64,000 nucleotides of DNA from Spirochaetaceae bacterium (GTDB taxonomy: Bacteria > Spirochaetota > Leptospiria > Leptospirales > Leptonemataceae): assembly GCA_002729885.1 (NCBI GenBank), contig PBUB01000015.1, positions 102,001 through 166,000 on the forward strand, in the 5' to 3' direction. The position numbers and the translations under genes were made by a program. This document shows, piece by piece, positions 27,216 to 36,034 of this stretch (its first letter is position 1; every line of letters starts with the position of its first letter). The notes beneath the pieces are model-generated. The model saw only the letters and a list, made by a program, of their open reading frames with translations, did no database searches and was not told the DNA's origin.

Positions 27216-27782
27216 TCAGGGCTTCTTGAGCTCCACCGGTCCTTCTTTGTCGATCTCTGTAAGGTCTTTCTTTCCGGAATGAGTCCAGTAGAGCTGCGCA
27301 GTGCGCACCCGTGGAAAGAAGTTGGAATATCCAAGAGTAACAGATTCAGGCAACGTTTTGCAGAAGGTAAAGTATTCTACATGGATTTGAAAACCCGGAT
27401 GATCCTTATCCTTGCTGGGTTCCCTTCGAATCTCTTCAACGCTCAATTCACATCCATGCTTTTCCGGAAACTGTAGCATTTCCGAAGCCTTTTCCTCAAG
27501 TAGCTTGCTCAGCTCCTGATAATCGGCAGGGCCACGGTCGGCACCGTCAGTACCTGTGGATTCTGCTTCTGATTTTTCGGGAGCGATCAAATCATCCTCG
27601 TAGGCAATCCATTCCAGAGCGGCTTCCGGACCATTTTGAGGGACATAGATCAATCGAGCCTTGCCCTGTACTACTTTCTCCGGATCTGCATCCCCTCCGC
27701 AGGCAAAGAGGAAAATACTGAAAAAGACCAGACAAAGCCTGGACATCGAGGAAAATCTGAAAAGAGTGGGGAGTTCTGCCAT
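27216..27782 (-). CDS. Lipoprotein of unknown function
   Basis: 188 residues. A hydrophobic signal ends at lipobox LFACGG. The mature protein is acidic, mixed alpha/beta, with two further Cys (HGCELSVEE and FTFCKTLPES). No family recognised. The ATG at 27782 has a weak GAAG upstream; an internal ATG at 27746 would also leave a workable signal peptide. It converges on the YhhN gene. Confidence 0.72.
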   Translation of the reverse strand: MAELPTLFRFSSMSRLCLVFFSIFLFACGGDADPEKVVQGKARLIYVPQNGPEAALEWIAYEDDLIAPEKSEAESTGTDGADRGPADYQELSKLLEEKASEMLQFPEKHGCELSVEEIRREPSKDKDHPGFQIHVEYFTFCKTLPESVTLGYSNFFPRVRTAQLYWTHSGKKDLTEIDKEGPVELKKP

Positions 27783-27947
27783 GGATGTCTTCTAGGAATT
27801 CTTGAAGCCTGCAGATTCGCAACGAAAAAAGCTTTTCTTTACAGAATTCTGACAGTCAAATGTGAGCAGAGTCCCGGATGAGCGACAGCTACCGGCAATT
27901 AAAGCAGGAAGAAGTGCATCATCATCGCACAAATATAAGATAGAACC

Positions 27948-28805
27948 ATGAAAAAAGATTATCACATAGAATTCTCAATTAGCGACATACCCAACCTTCC
28001 CACAGGATGCATTGTGCGAAGAGCGGGTAACGGAAAGGATCAGCAGGGAAGATTCATTAAACCCTCTGAGGACGGACAGGCCATGGTGGTAGTGGATGTA
28101 ATTGATCCCACGAACTATGAATTCCTGACGGAAGGGGGAATCATTCGACCGGAAGAAGGAGATTCTCTCTACAGACATGCCCACAATTTCGAAGACAGCG
28201 AAAAGGCAGAAGCCGCACTGCAGATTCTGAAGAACTGGCCTCTTTACAGAGACGATGAGAAAATGCAGGAAACCATTCTGGAATTTGTGAAGAATGCTTT
28301 CAGCCCCGAGGAAATCCTGAGCTTAAAGAAAGAGGATAACCTGAAGCCACTATTCGTTACCATTCAGCATAAATTTCAGATAGGCAGGCATACGCCCAAA
28401 GTAGACTGGGAGAAAGTTCGCTGGGAGCGATTTCAGGAAGCCCTGGAAGCCCTGTATGATGGAAAGCATCTAACCTACGTTGCCTTTATTCCATCTGATC
28501 AGAATCATGATCCCAAGTTCTTCAGCATTGGAACCAAGCCCCACGTAGAAACTGTGAAGCAGCTGGAGCGAGAGGAATTCTATTTTAAGCCCACCAACGG
28601 CGGGCACATCAAAGTAGTAAGTGCAACCAATGAAACGCCCAAGCGTTTTCTGGTAGATGCAGGTTCCAATGAGTATGGAGCCGGTGTGAAATCCTCCATT
28701 TCTACGGCGGAGCTGATCTGCGATATGCTGGAAAAGGAACATCCAGGTCCGGAATACATTCCGGTTAAAGGAAGGGATGCTTACGGCGTAGGACAGAGCT
28801 ACTAG
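27948..28805 (+). CDS. Hypothetical soluble protein
   Basis: 285 residues, highly charged, without signal peptide or membrane segments, so probably cytoplasmic. The N-terminal 70 residues look beta-rich (AMVVVDVIDPTNYEFLTEGG), the middle is helical (AEAALQILKNWPLY, MQETILEFVKNAF), and the C-terminal third is again mixed. I do not recognise the family. It starts with ATG GATAGAACC-spaced and is flanked by divergent and convergent lipoprotein genes; context gives no role. Confidence 0.72.
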   Translation: MKKDYHIEFSISDIPNLPTGCIVRRAGNGKDQQGRFIKPSEDGQAMVVVDVIDPTNYEFLTEGGIIRPEEGDSLYRHAHNFEDSEKAEAALQILKNWPLYRDDEKMQETILEFVKNAFSPEEILSLKKEDNLKPLFVTIQHKFQIGRHTPKVDWEKVRWERFQEALEALYDGKHLTYVAFIPSDQNHDPKFFSIGTKPHVETVKQLEREEFYFKPTNGGHIKVVSATNETPKRFLVDAGSNEYGAGVKSSISTAELICDMLEKEHPGPEYIPVKGRDAYGVGQSY

Positions 28806-28976
28806 AAATCCGGGGCAGGCGCACCCTGGGCTGGCAGCATGCACCGGGAAGGGATCGGTAGCCTTCCGGAAAAAGCAACGGAACAAGCCAACGGTAGCTT
28901 TTCGGAAGAATCCACCGGAACGTCTGGTTTCGAATCGTTTCCAGATATCCCGGAAAGCTATGAAGAGTTAAGACCT

Positions 28977-29019
28977 CCGGGACCTGGAGCCTTGTGTAAG
29001 GGCTGCATCCAGGTCCCGG
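28977..29019. terminator. Perfect 12-bp hairpin between convergent genes
   Basis: CCGGGACCTGGA (28977-28988) and TCCAGGTCCCGG (29008-29019) are exact complements around a 19-base loop. It lies 19 bases past the stop of the leftward lipoprotein gene and 170 bases past the rightward gene. No T run follows, so it may protect or delimit 3' ends rather than be a classic terminator. Confidence 0.55.
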
Positions 29020-29037
29020 TCCATTATTCGGATTTCT

Positions 29038-29529
29038 CTATCGATATTCGAACAATATGCTTTCTGGCACAGAAGCCTGCCCCAGAGGACCGATTTCAAT
29101 CAAGTCCGGCTTCACGTCGCCGGGAAAGCTGTAGATAAGAATTCGCTGAACGCTTGCGCCGGCAGGAATACTTTCCTTTTCTTTTACCGGGCTCTGGTTC
29201 ATTCCATCCGTTTTCAAAATGCGAAACGGATCCTGGCTGGTTTGTCCTTGCTTCAGAAGCACCTTTGTATGGTCCCAGGCAATGACCGATCCGGTTCGAT
29301 TGTTCAAGTTCAGATGCACCCATATAAATCGATCACCATCTTTTTCAGGTCCATACCGATACTGACCTTCGAAGTATTCGTTGGGCCCCAGATTCATCCT
29401 TGTGATCTGGGCCATCCAGGTAGGGTCCTGCTGCAGGATCTGCCATGCGCCCTCTCCACCACATTGAGCCAGGATGAAAACGGAAATGAATGCTAGAGCT
29501 ATCCTGGATTTATTGACTAAAAATCTCAT
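29038..29529 (-). CDS. Lipoprotein of unknown function
   Basis: 163 residues. The signal peptide ends at lipobox ILAQCG. The mature part is a small predicted beta-rich domain (FIWVHLNLNNRTGSVIAWD, ASVQRILIYSFPGDV), reminiscent of single-domain immunoglobulin-like lipoproteins, but no family is recognised. ATG at 29529; 20 bases separate it from the divergent RlmI-like gene, so promoters overlap. Confidence 0.75.
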   Translation of the reverse strand: MRFLVNKSRIALAFISVFILAQCGGEGAWQILQQDPTWMAQITRMNLGPNEYFEGQYRYGPEKDGDRFIWVHLNLNNRTGSVIAWDHTKVLLKQGQTSQDPFRILKTDGMNQSPVKEKESIPAGASVQRILIYSFPGDVKPDLIEIGPLGQASVPESILFEYR

Positions 29530-29549
29530 TTAAGCAGAGGAAACCAGGA

Positions 29550-30917
29550 TTGTTACAGGCTAATGACATTTCGGAAACATGGATTCTAAGTAACCTGCGC
29601 CTCAAGAAAGGAAAGGACGTTCCGCTGAGAAGGTTTCACCCCTTTGTATTTTCCGGAGCAATTCAAACAGCTCTCCCTACTTCCCCGGGCTTTGCTCTAC
29701 TGGAATCCTTCGAGGGAGAGCCACTGGCCATCATTATGTTAAATCCTGAAGTGGGGCTCTGCGGTCGGGTCTTTATTTCTTCGGTGGAAACACTGAAGCA
29801 GTGGAATGAAGGTAACGCTACCAGCCGAATCGAGATCATTGATTCCGGTGTGCAGCAAAAATTGGACAGCGCTCTTAAGCTAAGGGAATCTCTATTTGCC
29901 CCCTATTTCTACTCTTCCATCTCCGGGAAGCCTTTAAACGTTACCATTAAGGCTGAATCAACTGAAGCCGTGGCAATCAGCACCGGGACTCAGGTAATCT
30001 CCGGTATGACCTCGACTTTTCGCTGGGTTAACGCCGAAGGGGACCAATTTCCAGGATTGATTCTGGATCATTACAATGGCACGGTGGTAATGCAAGTAAG
30101 CACTGCTGTCTGTGATTTACTTCGCCCGGCCATTGTACGCCATATTGAAGGGCTTTCCTCCCGGTTTCCAGGCCCATTGAAAATACTGGAGCGCTCTGAC
30201 GGTGGGTTTCGCAGAGCGGAGAATCTTGGCCCTGTGAAAGCCTGGCATAATGAGCCTGGAGAGCAACAAGTCTGGTTTAAAGAAGACGGTCTGGATTGCA
30301 TAGTCGACGTTGAGAATGGACAAAAGACGGGCTTCTTTATAGATATGCGATGCATGCGTGAGTTGCTTGGCTCGCTATGCGAAGATCGAGATGTACTCAA
30401 CCTGTTCAGTTATACCGGAGGATTCGGTCTGCATGCACTTCGAGGAGCAGCGAAATCTCTGGTCCAGGTAGATCGATCCAGTTCCGCGCTGGAATTTAGC
30501 CAGCAGCAAATAGAGAAAAACTTTGGAAAAGAAATCCAGAACCGTTGTCAGCACCATTGCATGGATGTAGATCAATATCTAAAAGATCTTCCTTCCGAAA
30601 CCAGGTTCGATGTAGTCATCGCGGATCCTCCGGCTTTTGCAAAAAAAAGAGCCGATGTAAAGAATGCAGTAAGGGCCTACCGTAAGCTCCATCGATCTTC
30701 CATTCAAAGAGTTCGATCAGGAGGACTCTTTCTGGCCTGCAGTTGTTCCCATTTCATTTCAGCCGAGCACTTCCACTCCATTCTGGTGGAAGCCCTGGCG
30801 GCGGAAGGGCGGCAGGCACAGATCATAAGTCAGCACCGACAGGCACCATGCCATCCACTAGCAGCCAATCATCCGGAAGGCCATTACTTAAAAAGCCTAC
30901 TGCTTCGGGTATATTAG
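29550..30917 (+). CDS. rlmI: RlmI-like 23S rRNA (cytosine-C5) methyltransferase
   Basis: 455 residues. The N-terminal PUA-like part has RRFHPFVFSGAI; the SAM-binding Rossmann part has NLFSYTGGFGLHAL (motif I), VQVDRSSSALEF (motif II), and DVVIADPPAFAKKR (catalytic motif), with the late CSCSHF holding the family Cys pair. E. coli RlmI methylates C1962 of 23S rRNA. The start is TTG 29550 with GAGG about nine bases upstream; no ATG occurs nearby in frame. It is longer than E. coli RlmI (396) owing to extra residues in the N-terminal half. Confidence 0.87.
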   Translation: MLQANDISETWILSNLRLKKGKDVPLRRFHPFVFSGAIQTALPTSPGFALLESFEGEPLAIIMLNPEVGLCGRVFISSVETLKQWNEGNATSRIEIIDSGVQQKLDSALKLRESLFAPYFYSSISGKPLNVTIKAESTEAVAISTGTQVISGMTSTFRWVNAEGDQFPGLILDHYNGTVVMQVSTAVCDLLRPAIVRHIEGLSSRFPGPLKILERSDGGFRRAENLGPVKAWHNEPGEQQVWFKEDGLDCIVDVENGQKTGFFIDMRCMRELLGSLCEDRDVLNLFSYTGGFGLHALRGAAKSLVQVDRSSSALEFSQQQIEKNFGKEIQNRCQHHCMDVDQYLKDLPSETRFDVVIADPPAFAKKRADVKNAVRAYRKLHRSSIQRVRSGGLFLACSCSHFISAEHFHSILVEALAAEGRQAQIISQHRQAPCHPLAANHPEGHYLKSLLLRVY

Positions 30918-31278
30918 AATCCCGAATCGGCTCAAGACCCCTCGATTAGTAGCAACGCGGGAATGGAGCCCGGCACCCTGTGCGGAAAGGCAGGGCATTG
31001 CCTGTGCTTAATTATCAGGCAAAATGATCGTTACAGGATCTTCTGTCTCCTGGGCATCCGCCTTGCGGCGATCCGGCCCCACCAGAATGCACGGCACGGT
31101 AATTGCATATAAATGCCTATATAGGATACATTGCAGCAGGACATAGGATAAGCCCTGCGCAGTATCCGGGGGATGATGAAAAAAAGACAAATCATTCCAT
31201 ACTCATCCGCCTGGCGGATGGAACAGGAAGGTCTGCCCGCCGGGGTAGACCACCGTCAAGAACGGAAGGCAGGAAACC
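30918..31278 (+). other. Leader/intergenic region with consecutive hairpins before the SpoIIE gene
   Basis: No gene seen in 361 bases. The last 115 bases fold into successive elements: a weak GGATGAT/ATCATTCC pairing (about 31168-31198), CATCCGC-CTG-GCGGATG (31204-31220), and GGTCTGCCC with GGGTAGACC around a four-base loop (31230-31251, nine pairs). AGGAAACC and ATG follow. This looks like a structured 5' leader. It does not match a riboswitch class I know. Confidence 0.5.
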
Positions 31279-33084
31279 ATGATCGATGTTAAGTACGGAA
31301 AACGGAAGGTTGTAAATTATCGCGGCGCCCGCATGGTAGTGGGCGGATTGACTGCGAAGAATAAAATCGACATTCTACTATATATCAGCCGGGAGTTTGC
31401 TCAAATTAACAGCCAGAGCGAACTCTTCGAACGGGTAATGACTCTTTGCGAAGAAATCTTTGAGGTGGATAATATTCATCTAAGACTCTGGAGCCCTTCC
31501 AATCAGAAGCTAATGCCTGTAAAATTCATGGCAGAATCGGACCCTCCGGCCAGACCTCTGGATTCCGGAGAAGGTTTCAGTGGCACGGTCTTCGCTCACC
31601 GAAAATCCATGCTGGAAGAGGATTTAACCCGGCATCCGGAGATGATCGACCAGGGAGAAAGAACTCGTTGCGTGGTTTGTGTTCCTGTGATGTATCGGGA
31701 TCAGGTACTGGGAACTCTTTCCATTGAGAAACACATACCATACTTTTACAGAATGGATGACCTGGAAATTCTGGAAGCAATGGCATCTCAGCTGGGTCTG
31801 GCTCTGAATGAAGTAGAACTGGTTGAGGGTTTGATGGAAGCTCGGAGTCGCATTGAAAGCGATCTTCGCATGGGCCGCAACGTCCAGAGCCACATTATCC
31901 CTCGTCGCATTGATCCATGGAATGGAGTCCATTTCTACTATCACTATGAACCGATGGTAGAGGTAAGCGGCGACTACTTCAACGTAATTCGTCAGGGAAA
32001 TACCATGACGGCCATCATCGCAGATGTTTCCGGTCACGGTGTTCCAGCAGCCCTGGTTACAATGGCTCTGCATCACCACTTTCAGCAACTGGCAACCATC
32101 AACATAAGTTTACCCGAGCTTGTAGAGGAGCTAAACCGACAGATTCAACCCAACCTGCCGGATGGAACCTACTTTACTGCGCAGATTGTTAGAATCTACC
32201 AGGATCACAGTTTTTCTTTCGTTAATGCAGGCCACCACAAGCTACTTCATTTCGACTACAACACAGAGACCTACGAAGGTCTGGACAGTACAGGAATTCC
32301 TCTGGGGATTGCGAAGGTCAGCCGCGAAGAATACATTGAAAAGAAAGGCCAGCTTCGCCCGGGAGACTTCCTTGTACTGTTAACAGATGGCTTCGCAGAG
32401 CAAAGAAATGAAGCCGGTGAACCCGCCGGTGTTCCCAGAGTCGCATCCTGGATACAGGAGGAAAAGAGTCGACTCATGGAAAGAGAAAGAGTAGCCATGG
32501 CCGACATGCTGGGACCATCCTTTCTGGTGCGATTTGAAGAATTCACCGGACAGCGAGCGGCCGAAGATGATTTTGCCATGCTCATCCTGCAGAGCTCTCC
32601 TTTTTTTGGGTCCAGCGCTGCCATCCATGAAAAGGCAAGGAAAGCATCCAATTCAGAAGAGAGCCTGAAGCTGGCCCTGGAAGCCTATAATGAAGAGCCC
32701 AGCTTTCTCAAGAACCTTTTGCTTCTTTCCAGGCTTACCTACGTAAACAAAGATTTAAGAGAATCAGGACGTTATCTACGAGAATACATTCACTCCAGTG
32801 GAGAGGCCAGTGCCCAGATACATTGTATGCTGGGAAATGTACTCTACCAGACGGGTAACTTTGCAGAGGCAAAGGCTAGCTACAAAAGATCTCTTGCCGT
32901 GAACCCCGGATTCGCCGAGGCTGCCATCATGCTTTCCCGGGTCTATCTACGTGAAGATCGGCCTGCCAGGGCCCAGGATGTGCTTCGCATAGCTCATCAA
33001 TGCTCACCCGGAGATGAAAAGATCCGGGCCGCCATTAAAAAAATGGATGGAGTTATTCTGGAAGGGGCCGGAAAATCTGGATAA
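31279..33084 (+). CDS. GAF-SpoIIE (PP2C) serine phosphatase with TPR tail
   Basis: 601 residues, soluble. GAF domain about 30-185 (ISREFAQINSQSELFERVMT, SGTVFAHRKSMLEEDLT). SpoIIE/RsbU phosphatase about 215-430 with the metal-binding motifs GDYFNV, IIADVSGHGVPAALV and LLTDGFAEQRNEAGE, all intact, so it should be active. TPR-like repeats occupy about 450-590 (MLGNVLYQTGNFAEAKASYK). Such enzymes dephosphorylate STAS anti-sigma-antagonist proteins; the STAS gene at 44945 is a candidate substrate. ATG with AGGA upstream. The ammonium transporter starts four bases after its stop, so they are one transcription unit. Confidence 0.92.
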   Translation: MIDVKYGKRKVVNYRGARMVVGGLTAKNKIDILLYISREFAQINSQSELFERVMTLCEEIFEVDNIHLRLWSPSNQKLMPVKFMAESDPPARPLDSGEGFSGTVFAHRKSMLEEDLTRHPEMIDQGERTRCVVCVPVMYRDQVLGTLSIEKHIPYFYRMDDLEILEAMASQLGLALNEVELVEGLMEARSRIESDLRMGRNVQSHIIPRRIDPWNGVHFYYHYEPMVEVSGDYFNVIRQGNTMTAIIADVSGHGVPAALVTMALHHHFQQLATINISLPELVEELNRQIQPNLPDGTYFTAQIVRIYQDHSFSFVNAGHHKLLHFDYNTETYEGLDSTGIPLGIAKVSREEYIEKKGQLRPGDFLVLLTDGFAEQRNEAGEPAGVPRVASWIQEEKSRLMERERVAMADMLGPSFLVRFEEFTGQRAAEDDFAMLILQSSPFFGSSAAIHEKARKASNSEESLKLALEAYNEEPSFLKNLLLLSRLTYVNKDLRESGRYLREYIHSSGEASAQIHCMLGNVLYQTGNFAEAKASYKRSLAVNPGFAEAAIMLSRVYLREDRPARAQDVLRIAHQCSPGDEKIRAAIKKMDGVILEGAGKSG

Positions 33085-33088
33085 AAAT

Positions 33089-34426
33089 ATGATACGATTT
33101 CTGAAATTCACAATCTTACTTATTCTGAGCTCAAGTTCGCTCGTGGCAGAGGAGATGTCCGATGCCACTCTCAGAAACGAAACCAATCTGCTCTGGATGT
33201 GTATAGCTGCATTCCTGGTTTTCTTCATGCAGGCAGGTTTTGCTTTTGTAGAGGCCGGTTTTACGCGAGCCAAGAATGCCGTGAATATTCTGATGAAAAA
33301 CGTATCGGACTTTTCGGTGGGCGGCCTGGCTTTCTTCCTGTTTGGGTTCGGAATCATGTTCGGGCCACATATCCTGGAAGGGCTTGGCTTTGGCACACCT
33401 CTACCGTTCAGCTACTTTGAAAGCACCGACGGAAAACCCGATCCAAATAACTTTGGCTTTATGCTTTTTCAAATGGTATTCTGTGGAACCGCTGCCACCA
33501 TCAGCTCGGGAGCCATGGCAGAACGCACAAAGTTTCATGCCTATCTGATCTATTCGCTCCTGGCTTCTGGTTTCGTTTACCCGGTGTTTGGCAGCCTGGC
33601 GTGGAGCAACCTATTCAATGGCGAAACAGAAGGCCTCCTGGTTAAAATGGGCTTTATTGATTTTGCAGGATCTACAGTGGTTCACTCCGTAGGTGCATGG
33701 CTGGGACTGGCGGGAACCATCGTTCTTGGCCCCAGGCTGGGCAAGTATAGAAAAGACGGAAAGATCATCCCGATTTTCGGTCATAATATGAGCATGGCAG
33801 CCCTGGGTATGTTCATCCTGTGGTTTGGCTGGTATGGGTTTAATCCGGGCTCCACCGTTGCCGTGGATGGTGGAGCTTTCGCATTTGTAGCAGTAACTAC
33901 AACACTGGCAGCCTGCGCTGGGGCGCTGGGCTCCATGTTTCTTTCCTGGGCTCTGTTTAAACGACCGGACATCAGTATGGTGATAAACGGCGCATTGGCC
34001 GGACTGGTTGCCATTACCGCTCCCTGCTACGATGTTGATCCTCTGGCTTCCATTGTTATTGGCTTTGTGGCAGGTATCATTGTGGTGGGCGGGGTTATTC
34101 TACTGGATCATCTCCATGTGGATGATCCGGTGGGCGCTGTTTCCGTGCATGGTTTCGCCGGCGCCTGGGGAACTCTTTCTGTGGGACTGTTCGCACATCC
34201 TGCCTACGGCTCCGGCTCAAAGGGACTTTTCTACGGTGGAGACTGGAGCCTATTGGGCATCCAGGCTGCCGGTGTAAGTATCGCCTTTGTTTGGGCACTG
34301 AGCATGGGATTGCTCATCGCATTCCTTCTAAAGTTTACCATTGGCCTGCGGGTTTCTGAAGAAGAGGAAATCGAAGGTCTGGATATCCTGGAACATGGAA
34401 ACGAGGCCTATCCGGAGCAGGTTTAA
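33089..34426 (+). CDS. amt: Ammonium transporter Amt
   Basis: 445 residues. A cleavable signal peptide (FTILLILSSSSLVAEE) precedes eleven membrane segments of the Amt/MEP/Rh family. Family stretches present include FFMQAGFAFVEAGF, GTAATISSGAMAER, STVVHSVGAWLGL and VHGFAGAWGTL, the latter two carrying the pore His pair. The C-terminal tail EEEEIEGLDILEHGNEAYPE is the regulatory helix that docks GlnK in other bacteria. No glnK lies next to it; instead it follows the SpoIIE phosphatase by four bases. Confidence 0.94.
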   Translation: MIRFLKFTILLILSSSSLVAEEMSDATLRNETNLLWMCIAAFLVFFMQAGFAFVEAGFTRAKNAVNILMKNVSDFSVGGLAFFLFGFGIMFGPHILEGLGFGTPLPFSYFESTDGKPDPNNFGFMLFQMVFCGTAATISSGAMAERTKFHAYLIYSLLASGFVYPVFGSLAWSNLFNGETEGLLVKMGFIDFAGSTVVHSVGAWLGLAGTIVLGPRLGKYRKDGKIIPIFGHNMSMAALGMFILWFGWYGFNPGSTVAVDGGAFAFVAVTTTLAACAGALGSMFLSWALFKRPDISMVINGALAGLVAITAPCYDVDPLASIVIGFVAGIIVVGGVILLDHLHVDDPVGAVSVHGFAGAWGTLSVGLFAHPAYGSGSKGLFYGGDWSLLGIQAAGVSIAFVWALSMGLLIAFLLKFTIGLRVSEEEEIEGLDILEHGNEAYPEQV

Positions 34427-34535
34427 CTCGATCGTTGAATTCAGGTTTCGCTCTGCAGCTATATTGCCAGACCATGGATTCTTTCGGGTTCAGCTAGAGC
34501 TTGAGCCCGGCATCTCGAAATTTGGACTCATAAGG

Positions 34536-34566
34536 CGAAGGATTCAGGGTTTGACTGAATCCTTCG
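34536..34566. terminator. Perfect 12-bp hairpin between amt and EAL gene
   Basis: CGAAGGATTCAG (34536-34547) and CTGAATCCTTCG (34555-34566) with a 7-base loop lie between two convergent genes. No T run follows on either strand, so it may act as a bidirectional end-stabilising structure. Confidence 0.6.
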
Positions 34567-34669
34567 TGCAGTCTTCTGCTTATTCCAATCGTTCAATAAT
34601 GTAGCTTCAGATCAGCAGCTTTCTAGCAGTTAACGCTAAAGAAGTGATATCCGGTCACATGGGGCGGAT

Positions 34670-35923
34670 CTAACCCATCACATCGCCGTTGCCTTCGGGT
34701 ATATCGGGCAACTCGAAATCCATGAACAGATAAACATTGTCTCGTACAGGACAGGAAAAGGTTAGAGTTTCTTTCTTGGTTTCTGTGTCTCTATAAGGAG
34801 TGGATATAATTCCACGACCGTAGTGCTTCATACGCACCAGGTTATGCAGAAAATAAGGTCGCCAGCTCCAGTTCATACCTCTAAAACCGGATCGCAGAAC
34901 AAATTCCCGGTTCTCGTCGCGCTCAAAATTAGAAGATAGCTGATCACCGCGGTCATCGCAGGCATAGATTCGATAGCACTTGGGAGGCAGACCGCTCAGG
35001 ACACCGCGCAACACATCGTCTGCCATGTCCGGATTCACTTTTCCGTTTCCGTTCAGCTTGATTTTCATGGAGGACAGTAGCTCGGACAGCAACCGGTTCA
35101 TCACCGATTCGATGGTCATTACGTTACGATTTCGATTCCAGTTTCTCTTTACCACGGTCTGCAATACATCGCGCAGCCTATCCTGATACTGGTTCGCCTC
35201 ACGGAAATCCTCCTCCGCGGGAGCAAAGAAGTAACCCTGAACGAATTCAGCGCCACTTTCAATGGCGCTTTCCAGCTCTTTTTCGGTTTCCACGCCTTCA
35301 AACAGCACGCTGATTCCAAAATCCCGGGCAAAGCTGGCAATGTATTCAATTAGAGAACGGTATTCCGGCCTTTGCGAAATTCGCTTAACCAGAGCCATGT
35401 CCACCTTAACGATATCTGGCTGCAGATGGATGAGGCGATCCATAAAGTTGAAGTTAAAATCATCTACCGCAATCCTGCAACCTGCAGCACGGTATCGGGC
35501 TACCATATCGAATAACTCATCCAGGTCTCCCTGGAATTCATCTTCAGTAATCTCGATAACTACCCTATGCCCGGAAACTCCGAGCTCATCCAGCATATCC
35601 AGTGTGGGTAAGCTCTGATGGGATCGGTATTTCCACATCCAGGAGGGCTTGATATTTACGAATAACTTCTGGTGCGGTGCAATAGAATCTATTGTGCGGA
35701 ATGCAGCTTTGCGAATATCTCTGCTGATTTCAATCCGTTCTGCCAGGTCGGAATTCTCATCATGAAAAAAAGGGCCCAGACTCTCTATAGTTCCATCTTC
35801 GTGACGAAGGCGACCGAGTACCTCATATCCGTAGATACTTCCGTCAGCCACAGACAAAACCGGCTGATAGAAAGGGAGTATATCCCCGGGCCTCATACTT
35901 CCAGATTTTTTTGCTCCCACCAA
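34670..35923 (-). CDS. EAL-domain c-di-GMP phosphodiesterase with YkuI-like C-terminal domain
   Basis: 417 residues. EAL domain about 14-245 with the catalytic set apparently intact: EVL at 34-36, FVNIKPS near 88-94, Glu124/Glu127 in EITE, DDF at 154-156, Lys173, EGVETE near 209 and QGYFF at 229-233. The last 170 residues resemble the YkuI C-terminal PAS-like sensor (SYRPYFLHN-type 'W.WRPYFLHNL' and GIISTPYRDTET). It should hydrolyse c-di-GMP to pGpG. Start choice: TTG 35923, GTG 35920 or ATG 35896, none with a clear ribosome binding site. Convergent with amt. Confidence 0.9.
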   Translation of the reverse strand: MVGAKKSGSMRPGDILPFYQPVLSVADGSIYGYEVLGRLRHEDGTIESLGPFFHDENSDLAERIEISRDIRKAAFRTIDSIAPHQKLFVNIKPSWMWKYRSHQSLPTLDMLDELGVSGHRVVIEITEDEFQGDLDELFDMVARYRAAGCRIAVDDFNFNFMDRLIHLQPDIVKVDMALVKRISQRPEYRSLIEYIASFARDFGISVLFEGVETEKELESAIESGAEFVQGYFFAPAEEDFREANQYQDRLRDVLQTVVKRNWNRNRNVMTIESVMNRLLSELLSSMKIKLNGNGKVNPDMADDVLRGVLSGLPPKCYRIYACDDRGDQLSSNFERDENREFVLRSGFRGMNWSWRPYFLHNLVRMKHYGRGIISTPYRDTETKKETLTFSCPVRDNVYLFMDFELPDIPEGNGDVMG

Positions 35924-36034
35924 GGGGCAAGTTATATATCTGCTTTCTTATCAACCAGAAGGTAGCAAAAATAAATATAACTCATTCAAAAAAGGTTTGC
36001 GAGTACCCTGTACCCGGATTGAATCTGGGGCCGT

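Noticed and set aside
28839..29138. A 99-residue rightward frame between two lipoprotein genes
   Set aside because: It overlaps the better-supported leftward lipoprotein and has no ribosome binding site or family.
31200..31278. Known riboswitch in the SpoIIE gene leader
   Set aside because: The hairpin loops do not match guanidine, fluoride, c-di-GMP or ZTP consensus patterns as I know them.
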